From assembly GCA_963457665.1 (NCBI GenBank), contig OY735219.1:16968532-17032531 (forward strand): DNA of 64,000 bases, read 5' to 3'. The notes beneath the pieces were generated by a model. It ran no database searches. It saw nothing but the letters and a program-made list of their open reading frames with translations, and was not told the origin of the DNA. Of this stretch, positions 49,432-60,135 are shown one piece after another. Within the stretch, counting starts at the first letter, position 1. Each line of letters begins with the position of its first letter. The stretch comes from Thysanoteuthis rhombus. Taxonomy: Eukaryota > Mollusca > Cephalopoda > Oegopsida > Thysanoteuthidae. The translations under genes and the position numbers were made by a program.

Positions 49432-50690
49432 TTATTCGCTCACTTCGAATTTAATTGTTAACAAGGAAAATGGAAAGATTAGCAATGTAAAAATATCAAT
49501 AAACATGTATTTATTGTACGAAATTGTAATTGTTTTACTCTCGGGGAAGTATGTTTCAGAAAAGAGCCGGTTTGGTGAGATCGAGATGTTCAGTCGAAAA
49601 TTGTGACAAGTACTTGGAATGGTTAGAAAGAGTGGATGTGATTCAATAGAGATAGAAGATAGTCTTCTGACTGGAAAATCTCTCACTGGTGAAACCATAT
49701 GATGGAACTCCTTTGAATACTTCCATGAAAATAGCAATAAAGAAGTTCTGGGCTAGCATTCCATCCTAGCTCTCACCATGTCGATGGTGGTTAAAATGAT
49801 GAGAATAGTTCACTAACTAATCCATGCAGTCGATTCTGTATCCTATCGAGGCTATATAACACCTGTTAGTTTGAGCCTTCTCAGATGTGTGAGCAGTATC
49901 CAATTTTGGATTGCATCTGTATTCTATAGAGATACAAGCTGGCAGGTCAGGTCAGATATCCTTATGAGGGGTATAATGAACCTGTCATTTTTGCTACATT
50001 CAAAGCAATAGATGAATCACAGGAGTTCTGGTGTGAACATAAGGCCAACAAATTTATCAAAGCACAAGATCCCCTTGTAAAGAATGAGGGAAATTGAGGG
50101 GTGTTACAATGATGATGGAAAGACAAAAGCTTGGATTTAGTTTTGTTGAATGACACAAGCTATCCCCCCATTTAACTGTCATTGGTTAAAGTCCCAAGAA
50201 AAACGCTTATAGAACATGGCATCGTCAGCAACAAAAGACCTGGCGATATTATCAGCCAAGTCATTTATAAACATTAGGAAGGGGGTTGGCCCAAGGAGAG
50301 GGACCTGAGGTACATCAGAATTGATACAATGGCTTCCCAAGGACTGGCCATTAACAGCCACCCCCATGGTTTTCCCAGACAGAAATGATTCTATGAATAA
50401 ATCATAACTTGTGAGCTTGAGCAGCAATCCCTTGTGCCACACCTTGACAAAAGAGATATCCAAGGGGGCAGTATGTGTAACAAATCTGCCGTGCAATGCT
50501 CCCCTGATTATGCTATTGATAACAGTTAGCACATCAGCTGAGGATCTGGAAGATGAAAAAAACAAAAAATAAAACATACTGGACTCAAAAGATTCTCTGT
50601 CATCATGAATCAAGCCATACTTATTAATAACTGACTCGAACTTCTTACTCATGATGCTCGGAAGGTTGATCTAGAACGTTCTGAAAAATC
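49432..50690 (-). mobile_element. Jockey/CR1-group LINE, 5'-truncated RT half
   Basis: The minus strand carries the second half of an ORF2. In order: INLPSIMSKKFESVI (about 50690), RSSADVLTVINSIIRGALHG, LDISFVKVWHKGLLLKLTSY (motif A region), AVNGQSLGSHCI, VPQVPLLGPTPFLMFIND (the SGVPQGS.LGP..F..FIND block) and SFVADDAMFY (motif C with the Asp pair). A new frame follows with MSFNKTKSKLLSFHHH. Further broken frames give KIGYCSHIWEGSN, DRIQNRLHGLV, FSWKYSKEFHHMVSPVRDF and NFRLNISISPNRLFSETYF. The motif A block looks collapsed (KAF missing). The start, abruptly inside the RT, is typical of 5' truncation during insertion. Frameshifts near 50180 and 49950 make it inactive. Confidence 0.75.
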
Positions 50691-51615
50691 GCGATAGTGA
50701 AGTACCTGGCCAGCTATATCATGTCGATGGAAGAGTGGTTGCAACGGCTAATTGCTACCGACCCCAACCATATCTGTCATGACAGAACACCATTTCTTAG
50801 CAAGACAATGTGAATTTGACTCCTTAGAAGTCAGCAAGACAATGATTCGAACTGATTTATTCATGCAAACGATCAGAAAGTTATGAGAAAAAATTGCAGC
50901 CCATTAGAAAATTACTTTTTTAACTTCAAAACAAGTTTTTTTTATCAATAGATACGGCAGCAGATCTTGAATATGTTCTCCCTTCTTCTGGTGTGGGGAA
51001 AGATTCTAACTATGCATGTTCAGTACAATTTTTATCACTCAACTACATTATTGGTTGAAGGATTAAGGTATAATTGCAACTGTCTTTTGTTGCAACCATC
51101 CCCAGTATCCCCTAAGTGCGGGTGCGACTTATTGGGCCCTATCGAGATTGATTATTTGAGTAACAGATTCCATTAGTGATCGACAAACTGTTGATCAGAA
51201 GTTTTTTTGTTTTTCTTCAAAAATCGATTCAGACATTGCACACATTTAAGATTGTTCGAAACCAGTTCCTCTTGCATTTATCAGGTTGAAAAGAAAAGAT
51301 TCTTACTAAAATGAATATTCAGTTCATCACTATTAAGCTTTACAGGCATACGAGCCCATGGTGAGTGTGTATTTTATGTATCTAACACCATAAGTAAATG
51401 CATGAACCCGCTTTAATGCAGTGCTACTCGAAATTCATGATAAAAATTATAAAACCTTTATGTACCAAATATCGTATAGATATTCGTCACGACCTTTTTT
51501 GATCAATAATTGGGTAAAACTTATCTATATATATTTATCCATCTAACTCTCTATATGATTAATTTCCTATTGAAACATATTATGATAATCACATTTAGTC
51601 GGATATAATTGTCAA
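50691..51615. other. Anonymous DNA, no gene seen
   Basis: Short unrecognised frames only. Confidence 0.5.
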
Positions 51616-51616
51616 T

Positions 51617-51634
51617 CCCCTCTCTGTCTCTCTG

Positions 51635-51696
<62 letters not shown>

Positions 51697-51710
51697 CATA
51701 TATATAAAGG
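51617..51710. repeat. Compound (CT)n(AT)n microsatellite
   Basis: CTCTGTCTCT-type sequence passes into pure CT and then AT dinucleotides, directly next to the tRNA-like segment at 51720. Confidence 0.95.
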
Positions 51711-51719
51711 AGTGTGCAT

Positions 51720-51800
51720 GGCGCGGGGATAGAATCCACTTCTACCTTAAAAGTTGCCTATAGGTACCTTTTGGCCTTACCAACTGATCCAACACCTCTC
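51720..51800 (-). mobile_element. tRNA-like SINE head or tRNA pseudogene
   Basis: The minus strand has GGATCAGTTGGTAAGGCC, similar to the A-box region TAGCTCAGTTGGTAGAGC. About 50 bases later it has GTGGATTCTATCCCC, a weakened B box (GGTTCGATTCC type). The two boxes are spaced as in a tRNA. Stem pairing is poor, so a functional tRNA is unlikely. Its minus-strand 3' side runs straight into the AT/CT microsatellite. Confidence 0.45.
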
Positions 51801-54800
51801 TTATGGTGGGGCAAGAGTCTTGAAAATTACGTCACTCATTTTACTATTCTATGATCGTCAGGAACAATTACATTTGTTCATTTTGTTGACAGTGTGAAAT
51901 ATCAGTAAATGGACGATTTAAATATATCCGAATCTGATGATGATGGAGAAATTTTGATAGGAACCTAACTTTACTAGGCACCGATTTGACTCAATTCAAA
52001 TCGAGCAGCCTTAGATCGTGAAAGCTTCTACTGAATTGCGTACCACATTCTATTGTTTACGATAATTTTATCGAGCAAGATATTTTGAGCTTTGTTACAC
52101 TATCTTTCACCACCTTTCAGACTACTCTTTATTAAATTTTGTTTTATTTCCCAAGAGAAAAAAGCTCTAAGCCCTTTTGAAGTTTTCAGGGGGAATTTTA
52201 TAAAGACTCGAATAAATAGTTTTTCAAAGATGCAATATCTGTTGAATACGACGGGCAAGTGAAAACTCCCAGCAAATAGTTAACCAGTTTTTCTGGTCAT
52301 TAAAGTAGGCGTTCTCCTGATGACAGTCCTCTTCTTGATTATGCCTCTTACTTTTCATTTATTGCAGCGTCCAATTGGTTTATTGGGAGCAGTACTTGTT
52401 CGAACGATTTGTTTTGTTCTTCAAGAGAAGCCGCTTGTAGAGTACTCTCTCTCTCTCTCTGTTCACAGCCTCACCAGTTTCGGAAGTGTAATGACCACAT
52501 GAGAAATTGCAAAAAAAGGACATGGCATCGTTCTAAAATGTGGCAAACCAAATCTTTTCACATTCACTTGACATTGCATTTTTCAAAGCAGTCGAGGGCA
52601 CTCCTGAGACCTATCATATGGAATAAAGAAGTAGTACAAACAGATCACTTCCTTTTGCCTAAAATTTCATAAGATACTATGGTAAGACATTGTCCCAACT
52701 GTGGAGAATTCTCACTGGCACAAAGAATTTCCTTACGACCAGTATTAGTGATATCTAATTCCTATTATAGTGTGTGATGTATGCCAAGAAAGGTGAAAAT
52801 TCCTTTTCAGATGGATTTAGTTTTCGATTAAACGCTCTAACATTTGTCAGCTACATGTTCATGGTAGTACCATAAGTCAGTCTGTTCATAGTTTTCATGC
52901 CAGCTTATTCCGTACTTACTGTAAGAAATTGAATTTGCTACAGCCAGCAACGCACTCCAGGCAAAGTCATGAATTTATTACGAAATATCACCTGGCCAAG
53001 AGTAACTCGTATAAACGCAATCTCTTAGAGTTCATGAATATTTTAATTCATCTCCGATTTGGGCGAGATTCTCCTTGAATGATACGATTTTTGGCATCTA
53101 TTACTCACAATGATTAGGAAGTAGAGGTCACTGAGTTCATTACTGGTCATCAGTGCAATCTTAGTGCTATACTGACCGTTGGAATCCGGACAGCTGCCAG
53201 GTAAGTAAAATTATTGATTCAAAAGTCATAATCAAAAAGTTATTAACCAAATACTTTTGAGGTTATCGCTTTGACCATTACGAACTGTTCACAGTCATCC
53301 ATAAATCAAGTGACGGTCCACCTTTGCTGATCTGTTAAAATTGACTATTGTGTGAACTGATCACGGCCAAATCGTGGTCATAGTATTGGGAAGCGAGAAG
53401 GAGACGTTTCTCTCCCTTTTTATTCTGCACCATACCTTACTGTAAACACGGAGTCTTCACACTAATTTTGCTTTCAGCTTTCTCTGTAAAAGTGGAAAAG
53501 GCACGCAGTACAAACTTTGGGAAATAAGGATTATTTGCATCACTATTATTTCATCAACTCGAGTTCTGCTGTGACAATTTGAAGCTATTTCTTATTATTC
53601 TATCATTATAGTCGTTTATTCCACCGTTAAGGCACATTTAGATGCTTTTTGCAGAACCCAGTTATCTCAAATTTTTAATGATTCCTCTGTATCCGTTAGA
53701 AATTGAAAAAAAATGATCCTCAAATCAATTTTCATGACATTTTATCAAATACCAATACTGTTTATTTCGTTGGTCTTTTCAATTGATTCCAAATCCATGT
53801 ATTTTCTATCAACATTTCTTGAATATCTCGAACACATCCTTACCATCTGACAGTATTATATCACTTCTTTAAATAAGAACGAGTCAAAAAAGTGTTTCTT
53901 CTATTGCTTAATCTTATTTCTATTGTTTGTGCATTCTGTTTTCTCAATATTGCGGTGTTTTCTTTCTGTAGGCAACAAAGTAAAATTTATTGGTCACCAA
54001 ACAAAATACCTGTTTCGGAAGGAATTGATAAAACAAACTTAACACTCGATTCAATTATTTTACAATTTTCTCTTTTCAACAACTTTGAAAAAATAAGTTC
54101 TGTGCTGTTGTAACAAATTATATAAATGGTTACAAAATTTTCTCATGGTCTTTCATTGGATGAAAGTAAAAAGAACATCAAGCACATGTTTCTTAAAATT
54201 GCAGAATATCATTCTGGAATACAAGTTTGACTAATACTGAACACGAACTAAGGTTACCATTGGACCACCTCTTAAAACCCAATTTGTTAGGGATATTGAA
54301 AATAAAACGCCATTTTGGACACGATGAGTAGTTATTTATACTTTCAGTCCTTTATCTCCATCGGCGTGTTTTGTATGCCTGATGCATAAAAATAATAGCC
54401 AGTCAAACTGATTTGAAAACTGAAGAAACCTACATGGATGTTGGCCACGTTGATAGTTACAGTTTTCAAATTAACGATGGCTTTATTCTCCGCCATTGAA
54501 ATGGTCGACTATTTTAAACCATCTACAAACGTTATAAAAATTCGTATTTTTTAAATATTTTTAGTATACTTACGTAAATCTCAATTGTCCCTGTCCATTA
54601 TGCTGGTTGAATTTTACGGAAGAAAATCGATGTTAACTCACAAGGTTTTATGCAGCAAAGAATTTCCATATCAGAAGTCAATGCAAAATCATTTGAACAA
54701 CTTTGAAAACTTTGCTTATAAAAACGTAAACTCTTCTATCATGGATAACCTAAAAACAAGATTTTTTGAACAGGGCTCTTCTATTTGGCTGTGGTCCTGT

Positions 54801-55275
54801 GGTTGGAAAGGGAAAGAAGCAGAAAAAGTTAATGAGACTTTAAAGGCCAAGAGAATTAAAATACCCCGAGGTATTGTATTAAGAATACGAAGAAGAAAAC
54901 ATTGGTTCAGAAATGTCTGGAACAATAAACATACTTAATTTTAAAAATACTGACAACTAATGACCAACACAATCGAAGCAACTTGGAGTTGAGGAAATAT
55001 AATTGCAGTAGATTATGAAAAAGAGATATATCTGATGGAACCAACCCAGTGCAGTTTGAAGATATTTTTGTATGTTTTACATTTACAGCTTAACGCTATG
55101 TTTGGATTCACGTAGATTTCAATCTGTCATGATACATCGACAAAACATCACTCAGATATGATAGAGAAAGAGTGAAAACAATCGTGTATTTATGTATTAT
55201 TGTGAAAGGTTGATCTTAGTTTGAGAGAATGCTCAATACCAACAGCAGAGCACCTGTGAATTAATATGCCTTATT
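51801..55275. other. Anonymous DNA, no gene recognised
   Basis: Longest frames are 52409-52672 and 54585-54938 on the plus strand; neither resembles a known family. A (CT) run lies at 52443-52460. Confidence 0.45.
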
Positions 55276-55279
55276 ATTT

Positions 55280-55281
55280 TA

Positions 55282-55332
<51 letters not shown>
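55280..55332. repeat. (AT)n microsatellite
   Basis: An almost pure TA/AT run of about 50 bases. Confidence 0.95.
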
Positions 55333-55335
<3 letters not shown>

Positions 55336-55439
55336 TGATTATATATTACCTTATATTATATTGAAACTCTGTTTTAAATGATCATACTTTGATACAAGGT
55401 GAATATATCATTTGTAAATAGTATAAACAATCGAAAGAA

Positions 55440-55520
55440 ATAGTACCGGTGCAGAAATCGAACCTGCGAAAGAGCAAAGCTACGTTGAAACAGCTACCCA
55501 ATTTTTTCTGTAATCTTACG
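55440..55520 (-). mobile_element. tRNA-like SINE head
   Basis: The minus strand reads TGGGTAGCTGTTTCAACG, then TTCGCAGGTTCGATTTCTGC with an excellent B box (GGTTCGATTTC). The A-box region is weaker. It sits between two AT microsatellites (55280-55332 and 55527-55610), as many SINE insertions do. Confidence 0.45.
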
Positions 55521-55521
55521 A

Positions 55522-55526
<5 letters not shown>

Positions 55527-55610
<84 letters not shown>
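55527..55610. repeat. Compound (AT)n(TG)n microsatellite
   Basis: About 25 AT dinucleotides are followed by about 17 TG dinucleotides. Open frames across it are artefacts. Confidence 0.95.
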
Positions 55611-55613
<3 letters not shown>

Positions 55614-56440
55614 TCTTAAACAATCTAAAAAAAAAAAGAAAGAGTAAAATTGCTCAAGGGGAATAATTTTTCTACACTCATGAAGTAATAAGATTAGCAA
55701 TGCAATTTCCTTTTTTTTATATGGGAAATGGGAGTTGTCAAGTGTTGGTAATTCCGTTCAAACTTCATAAGTTATTCCTGACCAGATTGCGTGGAGGTTT
55801 CTTCTCTCTTTTTCCTCAACCAGAAATAGAATTTTGATAACATCCTTCAAGCTAATTTCCTCCAAAATGTTGTTGATTTGTCTTGGCATAATGCATATTA
55901 TTAGTTTAGTTGTCTCCAGCTTAAAGTGCTGACCTTGTCTGACCCTAAATCGAACGACAAATAACGGTCTGAGAAAACATTTCATGTCTGACTTGTTAAC
56001 TGAAAAACAGATAAATGAATGTATATTTGATTTTTGACTGCAGTTTATAGAAATATAAGTTGGTTAAAGAAGCTCAATAAAGCTTCCAATTTAAAATGTA
56101 AATATTAACAAACTTGAGCGTACGTATGAGCATCTGTTAGCAAATATGAAATTGAATATGTATGCCTATGCTTTTGCATTCGTATGTATGTGTTCAAATT
56201 CATCTGAACAACCGAATTTGGTGTGTGAAACGAATGCTAGTTTTAGATGTTTTGCTGTTTCCTCTGGCATCTTATTATAAATCATCAAAACACAGTCAAT
56301 CGGTCTGTGTGTATGTATGTGCTTCCCTAATGCCAAAACTGCGCAACATTAATCCATGACATTTTCTGTGGGTACAGATTATATCCCCTGGAATTCGGGG
56401 AAAGTTATGTGGATTATGTTGAGAAAACTAGTATTTTTCT
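55611..56440. other. Anonymous DNA, no gene seen
   Basis: Short frames only. Confidence 0.5.
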
Positions 56441-57370
56441 CTTTTAGAGGTAGGAATCGATGAGGAACTTTCATTTTCTACTTCTGAGGGTCAAAATATT
56501 GGGAAATTCATTTTACACCTATAGGGTTGAAAATCTTGAGATAGCTTGTTTTTCATTTTCAGGGGTCATAATATTGCAGGACTTTTTTTCTTCTTTTCGT
56601 TCTAAGGGTTCAAAATGGACGATAGATTTTTTTTATGTTCATGTGTCAAAATTGAAGGCTAGATTTTTTCCACTTTCGATGATCAAAATTTTCTTACTCT
56701 CCAGGGTCGAATTCGAAAAGGAAATGTCATTTTTGATTTTTAAGGGTCGAAATTGATGCATATTTTTAGGTTCAAGCCGCGTTTTTTTTAGGATCAGAAT
56801 GGAAGGGAACTCTTTCTCATTTTTACCGACCAAAATTCTTGCAGGTGTCTATATCGTGGCAGATTTTGTTCACCCGGGGGGGGGGCTAAATTGGAAGGGT
56901 ATTTTTTCACTCTGAAGAAGCGGAATCTCAGGAATTTATTTTACCTTCAGGGATGAATATCGAGAGGGGATTGTTTTTTTCACTTTTAGTTGTCGAAATA
57001 GACGAAATAATTTCTCTCTCTTCTTGGGGTCATGATTGAAGAACTTTTTTTGTTTGCTTTTCGGTGTCAAAATTGACAAGGGGTAATGTTCACTTTTGAG
57101 GTCAAAACAAAGTGGGGACCCCTATTCTCACTTTCAGGGATTGCAGTATAATTTTTTTCACTTTCAGATCTGAAAATTCACTTCTAGGTGTTGAGAGGGA
57201 AGGTTTGACTAATTTTAGGGTAAAAACTTTAAGTGAATTAGTTTCCATTAAAAGTGGTCAAAGGTGCATCATTTTTTTTGGTGGAGGGAAGTACAACTCA
57301 GGGAAACATTTTTTCTTTTACTTTTTTGGGGGTATAAATCGCTGTGCAAACTCGATTTCTCATTCATTGT
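56440..57370 (+). repeat. Degenerate minisatellite, unit about 38 bp, more than 20 units
   Basis: A two-part unit recurs: GGGTCAAAATTGA-like, then a T-rich TTTTTTTCACTTT(C)AG-like half. Anchors occur near 56486, 56525, 56557, 56606, 56643, 56681, 56703, 56742, 56791, 56828, 56948, 56986, 57023, 57062, 57100 and 57134, mostly 32-40 bases apart. Open frames inside (56460-56756 and 57112-57375) are by-products of the repeat. A run of G sits at 56876-56885. Confidence 0.8.
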
Positions 57371-57755
57371 TCTAAATCGTTGAGGAATTCTTCTAATCAT
57401 CTTCTCGTTTGTGGAAATTAGTTTTACCCTTTTGTATCATTGGCGCCCCTTTTTTGGGACATTAATCCGAATTTTTAAGATTAGGCCCCAAACGCACTTT
57501 TTTAAATTATTTTTCCAAATGATTTTAAAAAAATCCACAACTTTTTAAATTTTTCAATCTCTGACTCCTCATATTCAAACCTTCTTTTGAAATTAGCCCT
57601 GCTTTTTCATTATTATCTCTCTTTAATTTTTAACATCTTCCGGCTTTTAAAAAAATATTCACTTATCTTTTACATAACCCTTGCCTTGTTTTTTTTTTTA
57701 CGATAATGAACGGTTTCTCTAGATATATTGAGTAGTTAGATGAGTATGACTGTAC
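57371..57755. other. T-rich anonymous DNA between two minisatellites
   Basis: No unit can be defined. It may be the eroded end of the preceding array. Confidence 0.4.
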
Positions 57756-58040
57756 AAATACAATATTGAACGTTTCTGTGTCATTAGTCGTATATATACA
57801 ATATTGAACAATGATTTCAAACTGACTCTATTGATGCAATTTATTGGAAAGTTTTGTTGGCCGTATATCGAATGTCAATCAATGTATATCGTTATGTCAG
57901 AATGACTGAATACATACAATATTGAACAGTACTGTCTGATTGGCCGTATAGAAACAATATTGAATCAGTCTTTCAGGTTGGTCGTATAGATACAACATTG
58001 AATGGTTCATTCGGATCAGCAGTACAGATACAATAAATCA
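57755..58040 (+). repeat. 38 bp minisatellite, left (direct) array
   Basis: The unit is approximately GGCCGTATAGATACAATA plus TTGAACGGTTCTGTCTGATT. ACAATATTGAA anchors lie at 57760, 57799, 57916, 57954 and 57992 (ACAACATTGAA), and ACAATAAAT at about 58029. Spacings are 38-39 bases where units are clear; one stretch (57840-57900) is eroded. The reverse complement of this unit forms the array at 58905-59140. Confidence 0.85.
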
Positions 58041-58164
58041 TAGAAATAAAATCGAGTAATGCTTTGTTTCGTGGGAGTAATTACTTAAAATTAAACCCGA
58101 CAAAGGCAACAAGGGTTTCGAATAAACAGAAAAACAAAACGAATGTCGGGTACAATAAGACGTG

Positions 58165-58660
58165 GTCGTGCCTGTGGATCACGGAGTAAAAAGGAAAGAG
58201 AGTGAAGAGATAGGGAAATACCAGGACCTGACAAAGAAGCTGTAGAGAGTGTACAGCATGAAATCATGGGTCATACCAGTGATATTAGATGTACTCAGAA
58301 CCGTACCAAAGAGTCTAAAAACAAGATTGGAGGAACTGAAGGGATTGAGATTATACGGACCACAACAGTAGTGGGGTTTGAGTGAATACTCAGGAGGGTA
58401 CTGGGAATATGAGACCTACGACCCCCAGTTCTTTGCAATGGTCTAATACTACGAAAAAGGGGACTACAAATCACTGCACTGCTATGATAGGTGAGGACGA
58501 TATAAGAAGAGGAACCAAGGCCTGAGGAGATTTACTGTCACTCAACCTTCAGCGATGATCACCAGGCAACTGTTACCAGAACACTGCTATGGATTGTGAA
58601 AGTCTCTAGTGGAGGGCTTGAGGCCATCACTCAGGCCCTACCGGTGGTCACGAAATAACT
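58165..58660 (+). pseudogene. Non-LTR retrotransposon C-terminal fragment
   Basis: One frame with a single stop reads VPVDHGVKRKESEEIGKYQD, SMKSWVIPVILDVLRTVPKS and LKTRLEELKG. After a shift it reads GIEIIRTTTVVGFE, then ILRRVLGI. This corresponds to the end of a common animal non-LTR polyprotein (KYQDL..E..R.W..K..VIPVV.GALG...K.L...LE.L, then LLGTARILRKVL). It probably runs to about 58660, where the AAT tract acts as the element's 3' tail. It lies between the two inverted 38 bp arrays. Confidence 0.6.
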
Positions 58661-58671
58661 GGTGTGAGAAT

Positions 58672-58826
58672 GCAAATAATATTAATAATGATAATAATAA
58701 TAATAATAATAATAATATAAATAATAATAATAATAGAAATAATATAATAATGATTAGAAGAAGAAGAAGAAGAAGAAGAAGAAGAAGAAGAAGAAGAAGA
58801 AGAAGAAGAAGAAGAAGAAGAAGAAG

Positions 58827-58856
<30 letters not shown>
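58672..58856. repeat. (AAT)n followed by (AAG)n triplet tracts
   Basis: An imperfect AAT/AAC-free tract (58672-58745) is followed by about 34 uninterrupted AAG triplets (58755-58856). The Arg-rich and Ser-rich frames it creates on the two strands are not genes. Confidence 0.95.
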
Positions 58857-58857
<1 letters not shown>

Positions 58858-58904
58858 CAAATTGAATTATAGTTTGGATAATTTAAAAGAAAAAATAAAT
58901 ATAC

Positions 58905-59140
58905 ATATATAATTGTATCTATACGGCCGATCCGACTGAACTAATAGATGTTGTATCTATACCACCATTCAGTCAGAATGAGTCAATAATGTTTCTATTC
59001 GGCCAATCAGACAGTGCCGTTCAATATTGTATGTATGTGGTTGTTCTGACACACTCATTTAACATTGAATAAATGCGGCCAATCTCAAAGAACCATTCAA
59101 TATTGTATCTATACGGCATATCTGACAAGACTGTTCAATC
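58905..59140 (-). repeat. 38 bp minisatellite, right (inverted) array
   Basis: About six units of the reverse complement of the 57.8 kb unit. TTGTATCTATACGGCC-type anchors lie near 58913, 58951, 58989, 59022, 59060 and 59098. Spacing is again about 38 bases. Confidence 0.85.
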
Positions 59141-59212
59141 AAGGCAATGATTTGGACTTCGATGGTAAAAAGTGTTAAGAACAAAAACGGAAAGCTAAGA
59201 CAAAAAATGAAT

Positions 59213-59270
59213 CGATGATGATGATGATAATGATGCTGCTGCTGCTGCTCCTGATGATGATGATGATGAA
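59213..59270. repeat. (GAT)n(GCT)n(GAT)n triplet microsatellite
   Basis: GATGATGATGATGATAATGAT, five GCT triplets, then five GAT triplets. Confidence 0.9.
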
Positions 59271-59639
59271 TAGGAAAAAGAAGGGGAAGAGGATTGATAA
59301 TTGTAGGGAAGTAATGTAATGTGCGTGACACCTACGAAGAAGAATTTATAATGAGGTGGGGTGGTAGGCAATCAATCTACATTGTGTGATACACACGAAA
59401 ACAAGTTTGAGAAAATTAACAGAATCTGTAGAGAAAACAGCGTCATTTGAAGAACAATGACACGAAATCAAAACATCGATAATAATGTTTTTCATCAGTC
59501 ATTTGAGACATTTTAAGAATTGATCAAAACAAATCCAGCTCGGTGATAACATGTTCAATTCCAGGAATTCGTTCATTTCTCTCGGCTGTGGGAACGCCAA
59601 AGCACGTTCCAGCAAAAATTACATTTGAGAACCACTGAT

Positions 59640-60135
59640 TACTCTCCCTCCCCTTTTGTTTCTCCCTTTTTGTCCCCAGTCCCTGTTTTTTCTCTCTCTT
59701 AGTTTTCTCTCTTTTTTCTTCACCATGTATATCGCTTCGTCTCTATTCATCTCTCTCTGTATTCTATCCCTCTCGTCTTCTTTTTCATCTAGTACCTCTA
59801 TTTATTCCTATTTCCTACATGCTTCCTCCTTACACTTTTTATCCATCATTTTTTTCTCTTTCTCTCCATTTATTCCCTTTCCTCATTATTCCTATCGTTT
59901 TATCACTATCTACTATGTCCCTACCATACATTTTTAACCTCTCGAATCTTTTTCTCACAGTTCCCTTCCTTTTCGTTATTTATTTCACTTTGTCACGATC
60001 TCCCTCATATCTTTTCCATGGTTTCACTCTTTCACTCTCTCTCTCCCTAACTCTCTTCCTTCCACTCACAGACTCACCTACCCCACCCAAACTCACTTTT
60101 CCTCTCTTTCTCTCTCTTATTATCATTACAGATTT
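59640..60135 (+). repeat. Pyrimidine-rich (C/T) tract
   Basis: About 500 bases dominated by C and T on the plus strand with CTCTCT and CCTTTTT words but no fixed unit. Hydrophobic open frames (59656-59937 and 59819-60166) simply reflect the composition. Confidence 0.75.

Noticed and set aside
54585..54938. 117-codon plus-strand open frame with a Lys/Arg-rich end
   Set aside because: No recognisable domain, splice context or repeat, so it is not called as a gene.
58609..58872. Open frames of poly-Arg (plus) and poly-Ser (minus)
   Set aside because: Direct translation of the AAG/CTT triplet tract.
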